DNA of 64,000 bases, from positions 25,433,876-25,497,875 of the forward strand of contig NC_045142.1 of assembly GCF_008831285.2 (NCBI RefSeq), in the 5' to 3' direction. The notes under the pieces were generated by a model. It had not been told where the DNA came from. It did not search any database and was given only the letters and a program-made list of their open reading frames with translations. The translations under genes and the position numbers were made by a program. Positions 1 to 12,759 of this stretch are shown in pieces. The DNA comes from Nymphaea colorata. Its lineage: Eukaryota; Streptophyta; Magnoliopsida; Nymphaeales; Nymphaeaceae. Positions within the stretch are counted from its first letter, which is position 1, and each line of letters opens with the position of its first letter.

Positions 1-7
1 AAGTTAC

Positions 8-3000
8 CTGTAAAACTCCGCGAAAAGGTCCTTGTCGCTGATGTATGCAAGGAGCTTCACAACCTGCAAGGGATGCACAGTTTCATGACCTGATTGATCC
101 CAACAGTGACCAAACATGCAACTAGTGTCAAAGAACGAAATTAAGCAAACCTTCTCAAGTGTCTCTTCAATGGCTTCATCACTAAGTTTCTCACTACTGC
201 CCTTCTTGAGTATATTATCACAGAAATTTGCGAGTAACTCGGCACTGGAGCTGCTTGCAACACCTTTGTTGCAGAATATCTCAAAAGCTTCTTTGAGCGC
301 CTGTACACACAAGATGTACACTTGGGAAAAGAAAAGGACTTGACACCAGGCAAAAGGATATAAGAGTTCAAGCAGACCTTGTGGAAAAGGTTGTGGTTCT
401 GAAAGCAGTTGTTGACATAGTCCAAGTACTTGTCATGGAGCTCAATAACTTTTCTAACAAAAAGCTGGAGACCACAAAGATCTTATTGTTTATGGTAATC
501 TGTTATAAATAGCTTGAGGCAGATTAGTTGACAAAAAAGTTACCTGTTCTTGCAAACCAACGACATCCTTCTTCTCGGCCTGAGAATAAAATTGTTCCAA
601 AGTCAGAAAAGAGTCTTCTAACTAACAGAACCACACCACCTAAGACTATGTTTCATAGAATGAGTCCAGTTACACATTCAACTGAATGTTGCAAAAAAAC
701 ATGCATACAAGACAAAATTATGAACTTCCTTATCCTTTAAGATAAAGCAAGTCCATTCAACAAACACAAGTGTCCACCCACCTCTAGCATTCTATAATAA
801 TCAGAGGGGAAAAGTTAAAATGTAGACCAGATAACCACACACACACCGATTAAGGAACTCTAGTAAAGGACGTAAAAGCCTTTAAAAACTAAGATGAGCA
901 ATCTGAGCACCATCTTCTAATACAGCCTATTGCATTTTTGCTTCTCACTACTTGCTGATTTTCAAAACCTGGACTCCAACAGTTTTTTTCTTTTTTTCTC
1001 CACGTCAGACTATCATGTTAGATTATTGGAGCACGTGCATCTCCATTAAATACTTGTATCTAGATGTTCATGTGACCAAGTGTTTGGTGTATGGTTGTCG
1101 ACAATCTTAGTAGCTGCAAGAAATACATGACAAGCGTTCCATTTGGATGGGGTTGAAAGCCAATGCAGTTTCTTGATAGCTGTTCCTAGTTGCTTCAGTT
1201 TAACAAAAGTGACACTTGTACAATAATTTATTATATTTATGTATTGATTGCCCTCGAGCAGAGTAATCATACACCCAGGACACTTGTCACTCAGAATACT
1301 AGCAGAAGCATGGAATCAGTGTCACAGGCCTCAAGATCAATCTCCATTAGGTTATATTTCGGGAAGCCATAAATGCCCGTTTCAACTATAAAAAAGCAAT
1401 TTCAATTCCTCAGCTAATGCAATGCCTTCTAAGTTCTACCAGTGTCGGTTGATCGTACAACAAGCTGGAGAGGGATGTAATCATTCCCCTTTTACTCATT
1501 CCCCTTTTACCCATTCACGACCACTGCATATGCCTTCTATGTTCTATTCATCAGTTACGTGGAAAAGAGGGTGCAACTTCTATATATCTATAACATACAA
1601 ACTTAACATATAAAAGTGACCCTGACCAGAAGAGTCACATGCAACCAACACTTTCATGTCCCATAGTATTCAACACTATCAGATAAATAGTCCCCATTTT
1701 CCTTCATCCAATAGTTTCCATATTGCATTTCTATTGTCTCATAACATTACAAAATCAATGAAGGATAAAAGAACCTTTGCTATGGCAAGAATGGTCCAGA
1801 TTAATTAAAGAGAGATTGTTCCTTATACAACATCCAAAAATTAGGGATTAGATGACAAACTTCCAAAGGGAGGGCTTGAAAGCAACAAAAAGGACCGGGA
1901 AGCTCAGGACACAAGAATGCAGGATGCTTATGAATTAATGATTTAGGGAAAAAGGGAAAAGATAAATGATTGATAAACAAAAAGGAGGAACTGATGTGAC
2001 AAAACTTAAGGAAGCAACATAAGGATGGCAAACTATCCATGACATCAATACCAGTGGTAGTCAGTTTTGCTGGATGGAAAAAATCCAGAAGATTTGATAA
2101 GTTAAATCAATGAAAATGTTAACTAACACACAACAATGATCCCCAACAAAATGTGCAAAAAAGGTGCACGATAAATTTGTACTTACACAGGACATACATG
2201 AAATGAAGATATAGTTTCAGTATCAATCTTAAAAGAGAAAGTAAACATAGTAATAACAAACACCCGTAAAAGCCAAACTAAGATGAAGAATGCTTATCAT
2301 ACCTTCTTGCTGCTTGCAGCATCTTCTGCTTGTTTTACCAAGGCAATCCCCTCAGCCGTAACATGCTGAATTATGTTTACCATTATCAATACAAAAGGAC
2401 AGAAGAAAATGTACCTTGAGTACTGAGAGGGGAAACAAGGTGATCCTTACATGCTTAAATATAAGAGAAACTGGGTCCAAACCCTTGTTTATTCTGCTAA
2501 AGAGCCTGAACATTCTTGAAAGATCTTCTCTCTACAATGAAGATGAAATAGACAGGTTTAACTTTACGTAAACCGTACTGGAAAAAGGAAATGCTTAAAA
2601 AACATAACATAAATCTTCAGCATCACCTTGTCATCTCTAAGTAAAGCATGACATCCAGAATGTTCCTTTTCAAGAAGCTGACTTGCATAGACAAATAGTA
2701 GCTCATGTTGCACTTTCTGATGCCATCAAACAATTCCCACACAAAAAAAAAAGAGAATTAGTACCAAAAACCATGGTCCAGGGAAACAAAGTTGAAAAAA
2801 CTCCTGTCACCATGATAGTGACTTGTGGCAAAGGTGCAAAAGCTATGCAAATCAATTTGTTTTGGAATCCAGATTAATATATGCAGACAAAACAACAATA
2901 GACAATTTGAAGGACATTAGTGTCCAAGCCCTAAATGACCAAGACGAGAATAACTAGGCTAAATTCCATAGGCAAGCAAGCATGGTCCATGAAATGGGAA

Positions 3001-6000
3001 AATTACTAAATACATATATTTCAGAGATACATATGAAATAACAGACAGCTTCCATGTGTATGCCTGAGAAATTCATCCTACATGCAATTACTGATGCAGT
3101 GATACTCAAAAGCATTTTCTTTAGCGAAGTTATATTGGCAACTCACAAATACTTTACAATTAAACAGAAGACATTTACCTCTAACAACTTCTGTTCACTA
3201 CTTGCATGCAAATAGTGTGTCACTCTATCTTTCTCTCGTTTCAAGCACTCTTCAGCCTGAAAATCCAAATGATTCCTCAGTAAACTATTCACTATGTGGG
3301 GTAGCATGCCAACCAAACATTAAAGAGTGACCTTTAGCATGTAATCAGGACAAGAATCTTCCAAGATCCAATTCGAAGCCTTCCGAGAATAGTAAGCAGC
3401 AGTATCACAAAGCATGGCATCTTCAAAATCAGCCACATAGCAATCCATACTGACCATCCCTATCTCCACAAAAATGTCCAGAATATTTTTTAACAATGCC
3501 CTATCAATTTGCTCTCCTTCCCGCTCTTGATCAATCTGCCAAGGAAGCACAAAAATAGAGATCTAAGAAGTAAGAGCACTAAAAAAAATAACCCCTTTAA
3601 CATGCTTGATTAATTACTAAGACATACCAAAACAATTACAGCATCTCTGACTTTGGTATTGATCTCCTTGTAGACCTGGCACCAAAAAGGAAAGCTACAG
3701 CTATGCAATCAAAAACAAACAGTTACGATATAAAATATCAGAGCAAGCAGATCTTTCTTCACATATTTTATGTCTGTCCTGAGTAATCACGAGGTTTGAA
3801 GATGCTTTATCAATTTGGAAAGCAACCCTCAAAGTAAAAAATACTACATTGGAAGCAGCAACGGTAAAGGCAACAAAGAGAGCAAATTATGATTGACCAG
3901 GAAGAATAGAGGAACAGTACCCAACTGTTATACAAGAGAATTGAGTTCTAAACATGAGCAAGGGAATGGAATTAGCATGCATAATATATTAATAAACTTA
4001 ATTTGAATCTGACTGCTAACACATACATATAAATGTGTGCCTGTGTGTGTATCTATGTATATATGTGTATATAGTATATACATACATGCATGCATATGAT
4101 ATATATTAATTCATTTGAATCTGACTGCACAGAATCAATGGCATAAGCAATTGAAATATTTATGAGAAAAAAGGTACTGGTGCTTAGCATAATGATGATT
4201 TGAGATGTACCCAAAACATGCTGTGTAACAAGACATCCCAGACCAAATGCTCAAACTTTGAAAGGTAGATAATCACTGGATGTTCCATTGGTATTTTATG
4301 TAACAAACACTTATTTTTAAGAACACAAATATGTAATACATAGACATTGCACAGCTTCACAGTTTACATGTATAGTAAGAATCTAATCAGGCATATAAAT
4401 AAAACAAAGAAGCAAGTGAGCTTTATTTTTTACACCAAAATACAACCCAGTTATTAACTGGATCCAAGATTTTATACCAAACCCAGCTAAAGGGGTTTAG
4501 GTAGTCAGATATCTAACAAAGACCTGTACTGTTTACATCCCTAGCTTAAACCACAACCCTCTCATGTCTATCTGTAGCATGTTGCCATCTCTATGCTAAA
4601 AGAATTAAGCATGACAGAAAAATCAGAAAACGAATAAAGACCTCAATCATGGATAAAAAGAAGGCAAAATGGAGAATGAAAATGAAGTCATTTGACTATC
4701 ACCCCGGGCCAAAAGGAGCAAATCATAAATAGAGAAAGAGCACTTGCATACAATAATCATATCAAAAGCTAAACCTTGCACCTCACTCTCGAGCCAACTA
4801 GTAAAAAAATATTCTACAAGGTGTGATCTAAACACAACCAAGAAATATAACATGCAAAAGTTACAGAGATATAGTGCTTTAATTACCAGATCACGGAAGC
4901 ATGTGAGGCCAACTTCATTGAGGGGTGGAAGTGACCTTCTAGCAATGAAGTAGCGATCAAGATAATGGAAGAATCGTGAAAGCCATCGAACCATAACTTT
5001 GTGATTTGACCACCTTTTTACAAGTTCCCTCAACATAAATTCATCATGCTTCTCCCTCAGAGATGGCATCACCTTGTTAGACAGAACAGCAATAAAATCA
5101 ATTCGACTAGCATAATGACGTGATTCTGTGGAAAATACCAAACAGATAAAGCAGCATTCTGCGTCATCGAGTAGAAAATAAATTATCTACCATCAGGGAA
5201 TAGATTTATCAGGGTCAACCCAGATGATAAGTGTGCAATAAACTTTCTTTTCTGTGTGATATAACACCTTATTGGAATTTTGAGTTAGCTGCTAAAAGAG
5301 ACTCGTGAGCTTGGCTTTTTCAGGCTTAATCATCCGCAGTCACCAGATAATGAACACCATCACTTGTTGAATTCACAATTCAAATGATATCATCAGGTGC
5401 ACGAATAGCTGTAGTGAAAAGAAAACTGGGGAAACAGCCTAGCTGTAGTAAATGTGGACATATCATGGTTAAAGTAAGTCTGCACCAGTATCCATCAAGA
5501 CTCTTAATTTTATTGGCGTCAATGAAAAACTCTCGATGGAAGAGTAGGGAGATGGTAAAGTAGGGAGATGGTAACTCCCACAGCAGTGTAATGCACATGG
5601 AAGGTTTGGTTTGTTGACACTTCCTTCTCAAAGCCCCTTTATTTCTTTCCTTGCTGGAAGGATTTCCATATAGAAAATGTCACCCATCGCCAGTCTTTAA
5701 CAGAAGCATCCTACCAAGCATTCACTATTATAGACATTATACTGCCGAAATTAGTTTTTGTTAAGATGAAATCATTGATTGTCAGACACCTTTCAGTATT
5801 CCCCATCACTTACTTTTCAAAACAATAAATTGCAAGATTTAAGAGCTTGAGTTCAACCATGTCTACCCTGCTATGTGATCCACTTTCAAGGTCCGACCTA
5901 TTGTTTCTGGAATCAGCAATCAATTGGCTAAATCACCACCAGTTATTTGTGCATGAAGCCTCAGGATGATTTGGCAATACTAATTTCTTGAAAAAACAAG

Positions 6001-7930
6001 AGGATCATCAAATCATTAAGTTATCACCAACAATTTCAGTCATTATTCAAGTTCAGAATACAAACACTTATACATGAGAATTTGGAAAAAAATTTGAAGG
6101 ATGCTGCAGAAATAATGGCAGGAGAAAAGGAGAGAGAGAGAGCGAGATGAAATGATGTTTTTTCTAGAGAAAAAGTTACTCATAATGTCAGCAGTAATGA
6201 CAGCATGTAAAACAAGAAAAAGAAAAGTCACTAATGATAATATCCAAAGAAATTAATATCTTCACTTACTTAACTTTAAAAAGGAAATAAAATAATTCGA
6301 AAATTCAATTTTAAAATGTATATTTATGACATTCATTGTTTACTTTGAATGAAGTGTTTGTGTCATTTGTAATGCCCAATTTTGCCAGTAAACTTTATAA
6401 TTTCAAATTAGCATCAAATTGACATGCACCCAAAAAAAGAAAGGGTATGCATGAAATGATTAATCGTGATTTTTCTTTTGTCAATTGATTGTGAACTAAA
6501 AGTTTCCCAAATGCTGAGCCTGTTCAATTTCCTCTGATTAATCATGATTTTCCAACTTGGACAAGACCTGAGAAACTGCCAATTGACAACTATAGTCCAA
6601 CTACTGCTAACATCGTTTGGTTTTTCACTTCCAATATTCAGTCCTTGCACCCAACAATCAAGGTACATCATTCAGTTTATTCCCTCTGTTTCTAATCACT
6701 AACTCATTATTAGGATGGCTATTTTTCAACAATTTAAAGTTTTCTAAGACTTCTTCTTACTTGACTTTTTTGTTTGCAATATAAGGCATTTGGAAGAAGT
6801 CTTTTAACACCAGCATAATTACAGTTCAGCGACCATCAGACCATAGTAACTATAAGTAGTCAAGAGGCCCCTCCAGGAATATCTCAAACATAGTTTTCTT
6901 TTCTCCATAATTAATTATGTATCACATACAAATTGCCAAGTATGCTATGGAGAATATTTCTCGTTTATAGTATGCCTTTATATTGTGCAATTGACTGAAA
7001 GTTTTGGTAGTGCATGAATGTGTGCGCATGTCTGCAAAGATGATCCTAGAAAGACAAAACTTCGGTAATTCTTTGCAAGTCAGGTAGTACAATTATTGTG
7101 CCCTGACAGCAAAATGTAGACGTATTATCCACAATAAATAAGCAAAAAAGCATGTAATTACCACCACCTATTCTTCTTCCTTGAAACAGATACAATTATG
7201 TCAAGGGATAATTATCGTCAAACATTCATTAATTAATGTTAGCTAGTGGTTACCATTAACCATTGACATTGTGATCTCAGAATCAATATTCTGGTGCAGT
7301 ACAAATTCACTGCTTGCATGACCGACCATAAGCTATTGAATACTCAAGTGAAAGAAATGACACCAATGAAACGTTCCAAAAAAGTTTAGGCAAATGTAAT
7401 GCTCCAGAAAAGGGAGAAACTGACTATCAGCAAATACATAAAAGGATGCAAGCTATAGACATCGAATGCGGAAAATGATACAGAACAAATACCCAATTAG
7501 TTAACGGTAGCAGAACCAATCATCTTTTCTCAGTAACAAACAAACGTGTTGATTTAATAGATGCTCAAACTATACAGTAAAAGTATCGTACCTTCGAAGT
7601 AATGTACTCTTCGAAAGCCTCCTTATATCTGTCGTAAAGCTGTTGCGAATAGTCATGAGGCGGCTTCTGAGTGCACATATTGTATATTGTACTATGCCAA
7701 GAGTAAAGGATTCAAGGCATCAGCAAATAAATGCAACAATGGACAAGAAGATGAAATTCGAAAATAACGTATAACAGAAATTCAGGATACGTGTAGAGCA
7801 TCATATAGTCTTCCGAACTGAATTGCGGCTCCGGAAGACCCTCCAGAATGTTCTTCAACTTGGTGATCCCCTTTTGCATGTATTCCCATCCTTGCTCGAG
7901 ATCGATGATCTTACGCTCGTTCATCGTCAT
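8..7930 (-). CDS. CUL1: CUL1-type cullin, N-terminal 440 residues (partial at left edge)
   Basis: Scaffold of SCF (SKP1-cullin-F-box) ubiquitin ligases; it acts in nucleus and cytosol. Thirteen coding exons read on the minus strand with GT-AG borders and matching phases: 7930-7791, 7691-7592, 5072-4887, 3675-3628, 3535-3332, 3256-3179, 2716-2627, 2531-2451, 2365-2303, 579-544, 464-378, 300-151 and 63-8. The protein begins [15 protein letters not shown], close to plant CUL1. The SKP1-contacting N-terminal helices are visible ([37 protein letters not shown]), followed by cullin repeats with [37 protein letters not shown] and [13 protein letters not shown]. The last exon seen ends in DLFAEFY plus a split codon. 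The cullin-homology domain that binds RBX1 and the NEDD8-acceptor lysine must lie beyond position 1. Plant CUL1 is normally about 740 residues. Largest introns: 580-2302 and 5073-7591. I see no break in the part present. CUL1 versus a CUL2-like paralogue cannot be excluded without the rest. Confidence 0.95.
4027..4110. repeat. Mixed TG/TA-rich microsatellite in a CUL1 intron
   Basis: The stretch alternates purine and pyrimidine steps (TGTGTG, TATATG, CATGCATGCA) and lies in the intron between CUL1 exons 3628-3675 and 4887-5072. No coding content. Confidence 0.7.
5541..5574. repeat. Two-copy 17-bp tandem duplication in a CUL1 intron
   Basis: The unit GTAGGGAGATGGTAA occurs twice in direct succession within the 2.5-kb CUL1 intron 5073-7591. 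It looks like local slippage. Confidence 0.6.
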
Positions 7931-8650
7931 GTTACCGCAACTCCAGCTTCCCTAGACCGAATTCACAACCAGAGCTTCATAATGAAAACAAAACAATCAA
8001 TTTTCAACCAACAAAACAAAACAAGAAGATAAAAACTGAAAATGTTGCACGCAGTGAACCAATTAGAGACAATCACGACCACCAACAACCAATAACGCCA
8101 TTAAACAACAATTAACCACTTGGAAAAACGAAAAAACAAAAAGAAGAACCCAGTAGAAGGGAAGGAAACCCAAAAACCCCCAAATCGAGCGAACAGCTCG
8201 AGACCTGTGCAGCGTCCAGAATTACCATCGAAAACGGCCCAAATAAACCCTAATTTAAAAATTTGCATCCCAATTTGAGAAATAAGTCGAGCTTATCAAA
8301 AGAACCAGAGTAGGCTCACCAACATGATCGCACGATCGATACAAAGAAAGCAAAATCAAAGGCACACGACAAACCTCAATCAAATGCGTTCAAACTAAGG
8401 AAACGGAGATATGATCGCAATGGTGTCCCCGTGAGAGAGATAAAGAGGGGGAGATAGATAAACAGATAAAGAAAAAGACGTACCAGAGCGCCCGTCCCTC
8501 GCAGAGACGAGATCAAGAAAGAGATTGAGAGAGAGAGAGAGAGAGTAGAAAGAGGACTCGGGAGATCGAGGCGTCGTCACTCTCTCTCTCTCTCTCTCCC
8601 GTCCGACGCCTGGCCCCAAAAGATACCCAACAGGGAAGAAAAAGGCCAAT
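7931..8650 (-). promoter_or_regulatory. CUL1 5' leader with probable leader intron and GA/CT tracts
   Basis: Upstream of the CUL1 ATG (7930) the minus strand carries a plausible leader exon 7951-7931, an acceptor AG at 7953-7952, and a good donor (GTACGT) starting at 8483, so a leader intron of about 530 bp is likely. The outer leader exon would lie between 8484 and about 8650 and contains two pure dinucleotide tracts of opposite sense. No TATA box is placed with confidence. The splice calls come from motif inspection only. Confidence 0.55.
8527..8600. repeat. Inverted (GA)n / (CT)n microsatellite pair
   Basis: A 19-nt GA tract (8527-8545) is followed by a 34-nt spacer and a CT tract (8580-about 8598). 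The tracts are perfect reverse complements, so either strand, and the CUL1 leader RNA, could fold into a long hairpin. GA/CT tracts are also common GAGA-type (BPC factor) sites in plant leaders. Confidence 0.9.
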
Positions 8651-8659
8651 GGCGAAGTC

Positions 8660-10550
8660 TTCTGGAATAACTATCCATTCGAATTAATCCAGTTAATTTA
8701 TTAGAAAACAAACAAACAATTGCGATAATATATGTTCACTAAATGAACAAGAAAATACTTTCGTTCAAGGAACAGCGTTTTTACTATAAACCCGTATGTG
8801 GGCCTCCGATGTTTGTAGTTCCTTGGAAGTACCGGGCCCGGACGGTTCATTTTCAATAAAAATAGTAATAATATATATATATATACATATATATTAAATT
8901 TAATCAAATTTAATAAAATTTTTATAAGGCCCAACCGACGCCACTCTTGGAATGTTTCTTGTATTTGGCTGTAGCATTGTACTTAAGACCATCCAGATTA
9001 AAAAAATATCAAAAAGAGTTGGTTTTAAAGGATTTCTTTTCTCAAAGGAAAAAAAAAAAGACTAATTTTGTCAATTAATTTAGTGTGCATCTGCCTAACC
9101 TTAGGTTTATCTACAAAGAAAAGGAGAAATAGCGGATCTACAATTAATGGAATGGTCTGTAAATCAGCAAAAAAAACAATTTAATTTTAGATTTCATACG
9201 ATTTTTGTCCGACAGAATACTATTTTCTGGGATGCATGGCGCTATGCAATGGCGAAGCCATAAAAATTGGTTGGAGAGATATTGTTTAAAAATACTCATA
9301 TTTGGTAAGGTATTTATATATATATATATATATATAATTTCACATGAACGACCTCAACTATTAAACTAATAAAAAAATTGCTCTCGGTAGGAGCTTGAAT
9401 GGAACAATTAAACAAAGTTAAACGAAATATTTTCAAGGACGAGGGCTATTTTGTAGTGCCTCTAAAAATTGGACACCTCTTATGTAAATTTCTCACTCCA
9501 CGATTTAAAATAAAAACAATAATTGTCGGGACAATAATGTGAACAATTATTGTTCCAGATATCTTTGTTAGGTAATCATTCTTAAGAGGGAATTTGACAT
9601 TGCAAATGATTATCACTGTAAGATCTTGAATTAAATTTAAATATATAAATTATGAAATATTACAAAAGTTAACACGCATCCCCGGTTATTTTGGGATTAT
9701 AATTATCCGGGCAAAAATAGGGAAATTTCAATATATCGCTCATAATCAATATAACGCCAAAATTAATGACATTTAAGCATCTAAAAATTTAGGAAACCAG
9801 TATAGGGTTTTTCATTATCTTTGTTTGCAGTAGATCCAAATCCCACTTATAAATTATTTTAGCTGTCTTGGATTCCGTTCGTTTGCATCAACATGGATTT
9901 GAGACAAGTGGGTCTACCTTGCTCAATTATTAGAAAATGTCATTATGGGTTTCCATAACCAATCAATGTCGATTAAGACGGCTTCGGAACTTTAATGCTG
10001 GATTAGATATATTTCGTTGCTAATTTTCGACCAGTCTAATGTGTTGTTGGATGGAAGAAATGGAGGAAAAATAAAAGAAAGAACAATCAGTTCTTTGTTT
10101 GGTTGATCAATTGAAAAGAAGATAAAGAAAATGAGAGTAAAAAACTTATAATCAATCCTTTAATTGGTTGATTAATTGAGAAGAAGAAGATATAGAAAAT
10201 GAGACTAAAAAACTTGTTTGGTTGCGAAGGAAGGAAAAAAATTGAAGGGAATAAAAATGAGTCTCTTCAAAATTGGAGTGAATAAAATGAAATACTTGTC
10301 GTTTTCTGTTGTATATGATCTTCATTTCTCTTTGTGCATACATGAACAACTTTTTATGTTATAGCAACATATTTTTCGATCCAGAGTTTTTTTTTACTAT
10401 CATTCACGTAAACTATCGCAACAAATAAGTTTTTTCAAGTTCTTCTCCCTTCTCTTCTCCATTTGGCCGCCGTTCACAAACGCCCCCTTCCCCGTATGTT
10501 GTAGGGGCATTATTATAAAGTAATGTAAATTTTATCATTTCCTATGCAGC
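8660..10550. other. AT-rich intergenic DNA upstream of CUL1
   Basis: No reading frame of interest. It contains TA microsatellites (about 8869-8894 and 9315-9336) and homopolymer-rich stretches. The piece around 9238-9490 resembles the dispersed element family also seen near 36.8 and 37.6 kb (a 'GGCGAAGCCA...' start and a short protein-less body). I see no RNA gene. Confidence 0.6.
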
Positions 10551-10640
10551 CCAAATAAACATGATTTTAGCAATTTTGTACATTCTATCCAACAAGCTTT
10601 ATAATTACTTTTTCCCCTTCCTTTTGTTCTTCTCCTTTCC

Positions 10641-10758
10641 CATCATCTTTCTTTATTTATTTTTGTTTTCTTTCTACTTCTCCCTTTCTTTTCCTTTCCC
10701 ATCATCTTTCTTTATTTATTTTTGTTTTCTTTCTACTTCTCCCTTTCTTTTCCTTTCC
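10641..10758. repeat. 59-bp pyrimidine-rich tandem duplication
   Basis: Two near-perfect copies (starting CATCATCTTTC at 10641 and 10700) lie inside a long C/T-rich tract of roughly 10600-10820. The open plus-strand frame over it is a low-complexity Phe/Ser/Leu string and not a credible gene. Confidence 0.85.
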
Positions 10759-11164
10759 TTTATATCCCTCTTTTTTCCTTTCTTTCCTTTATATCCCTTC
10801 TTTTTCTTTCATTTCCCTCCATCCAAGCAAAGTGTAATGTACATCATAAATCGAGTCACACCCAACTCGATCGCGACACATGGAATCAATATCATTTGAT
10901 GAACTTAATGCACATCATAATCGAGTCATGCAGGATCCATTAAGATGCAATCTACCGATGATCTTGATTTAAAATGATGGATGAGATTACCAAATTGATT
11001 AAAATTAAGAGCGCCAACTTAGCTAGGCCTTGAAGCTAAACCAGGGAAAAATAAAGTGAGAACTAAATTAAAAGGTAGTACATGGTCTAGTATGTGAAAT
11101 GACAGTATCATAATGACATTCTTAATCCCAATATCAAAGGACGCAGCTACAACACACCACCTGA

Positions 11165-11345
11165 AGCAGTGCCAAAAATTTTTCATGAGGGGGCCGAATT
11201 ATAGTTTCAAAATTTTGGCTCCTATCGTTTTTCAAAATTTGTATATAGGACAAGCAATTTTTGTTTTAAAGGGGAGGGGTTGGGAGGCGCCAGGGCCCTT
11301 GCCGGACCCACACCCACCCCCCCTGGCTCCATCCTTGACACCACC
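11165..11345. repeat. Transposon-like scrap ending in a 'CTGGCTCCATCC' motif
   Basis: The stretch has the form often seen in decayed plant repeats: a GGGGGCCGAATT block, a T-rich body, then a G-rich block and CCCCTGGCTCCATCC. No terminal repeats or target duplication could be fixed, so the class is unknown. Confidence 0.4.
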
Positions 11346-11636
11346 GAACCTGACCAGTTGCACTACCCATCATTTGGGGGAGAGAGAGAGAGTTCTTCGG
11401 CATGTTTGACCCGACAATAGACCAAAACAAGATCATGCAAACACATGGATGACTTCTCCCTACTATCTCAATAGTAAGACATTTCTCAATTCTTGGTAGA
11501 AAAGAAAATCGACGACTTTGCCTCTGACATTAGGGGCATTTGATTAGCTTTGATCCACTAGGAGCCAGATTTTTTTTATGTGGGAACACTCATTCAATAT
11601 CTTCAATTTCTTTGACATATATATTAAACTAATTTT

Positions 11637-11692
11637 GTGAGGCTAGTGTGGACAATTGCTCACACTAGCCACCGTGTGGCTCCGCCACTGCT
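11637..11692. repeat. Imperfect palindrome plus 'GTGGCTCCGCCACTG' repeat end
   Basis: The arms GGCTAGTGTG (11641-11650) and CACACTAGCC (11661-11670) are exact inverted repeats around CAATTG. They are followed by GTGGCTCCGCCACTG, itself self-complementary in part. Related palindromes occur at about 37203 and 38969. Confidence 0.7.
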
Positions 11693-12380
11693 TTGATATA
11701 ATGTCGTCTAAAAATCTGTGAATTTGAGATCCATGAATTTGATATTAAATGCTTCCACCTCTTCTCTTATATTAGTAAGTACATCAAATTATTTGATGGC
11801 GAAAGAAAAAAACATCAGAATCTCAAATGTGGATATAATGTATGATCTAACATCTTAATTTAATTTCATAAACCGTAAATTTTACTCTAAAGAATCGCTA
11901 TTCTCATATTTAAATGATGAGAATTACATTATCAAACAAGGAATTTTGAACTCTGAATTATAGATTCGTTCTGGAATCAAAATTCCACAACTATGATCCC
12001 CTTAGGCAGTAGAAACATGATTGTGAAATTTTTGAATTTTTATCTAGGCATAAGTAATGAAGACTCTAATTCATGAATTTTATATTTTAATTTTCTCTTA
12101 CAAAAAAAGTAAATTTTTAATTCTGAAATTAAAAATTCAGACCGTCAAACCCAAAGGAAAACTGAAACTTTCAATTCAATTCCAAACTAGAAATGCTCCT
12201 GTAAGGAAAGTATTTGGAAGGCATAAATGAGTTTCATAAGGGGAACTTGATAGCTTTATATTTGAAATCCTGTAAATTTCAAAACCATATATTTAAGATC
12301 AAATCCATCTTAAACCCAACAATTTCTCAATACAAAAAAAAAAAAAGGATCTGGATCTAAAAAAAATAAAATAAAGATCA
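11693..12380. other. Intergenic DNA, nothing recognised
   Basis: AT-rich sequence with frequent stops in all frames; several A/T homopolymers. No gene, RNA gene or structured repeat seen. Confidence 0.5.
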
Positions 12381-12381
12381 A

Positions 12382-12590
12382 TCTTGGTTTGGTGAACCAT
12401 AGATTTTTCCATGAATCTTTTACCACATCAACAAAAGCTGACTTCAGATTTTTAGTTTGGTGAACCTCAGATTTTACCATTAATCTTTTACCACATGAAC
12501 AAAAGCTGATTTAAGATCTTTATTTTGGTGAATCTTTGATTTTACCATGGATCTTTTACCACATCAACAACAAAAGCATGTTGAGTCGCA
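12382..12590. repeat. 68-bp tandem repeat, three copies
   Basis: A unit containing TTTGGTGAA ... CCATGAATCTTTTACCACAT recurs with period 68 (TTTGGTGAA-type anchors at 12388, 12456 and 12524). Copies have drifted by a few substitutions. No coding role is visible. Confidence 0.85.
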
Positions 12591-12759
12591 TCTACATCAA
12601 ATCTATAATCTGATGCCATCAGGTACTCCTATATTAACGCAAAAATTGGAATGTATAATTTTTGAGAGAAAGGAAAATTTGAAAGAACCCATTTCTTCCC
12701 GTAAATCACAAATGGGCCATTCCGCGCCGAGGGGGTTGCTACCATCGAAATGAAGTGTG

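Noticed and set aside
4647-5141. 164-residue minus-strand frame as one protein
   Set aside because: Only 5072-4887 is CUL1 exon; the rest reads through flanking intron sequence past good splice sites.
10561-10899. 112-residue Phe/Ser/Leu-rich frame
   Set aside because: Translation of a pyrimidine-rich tandem repeat; low complexity.
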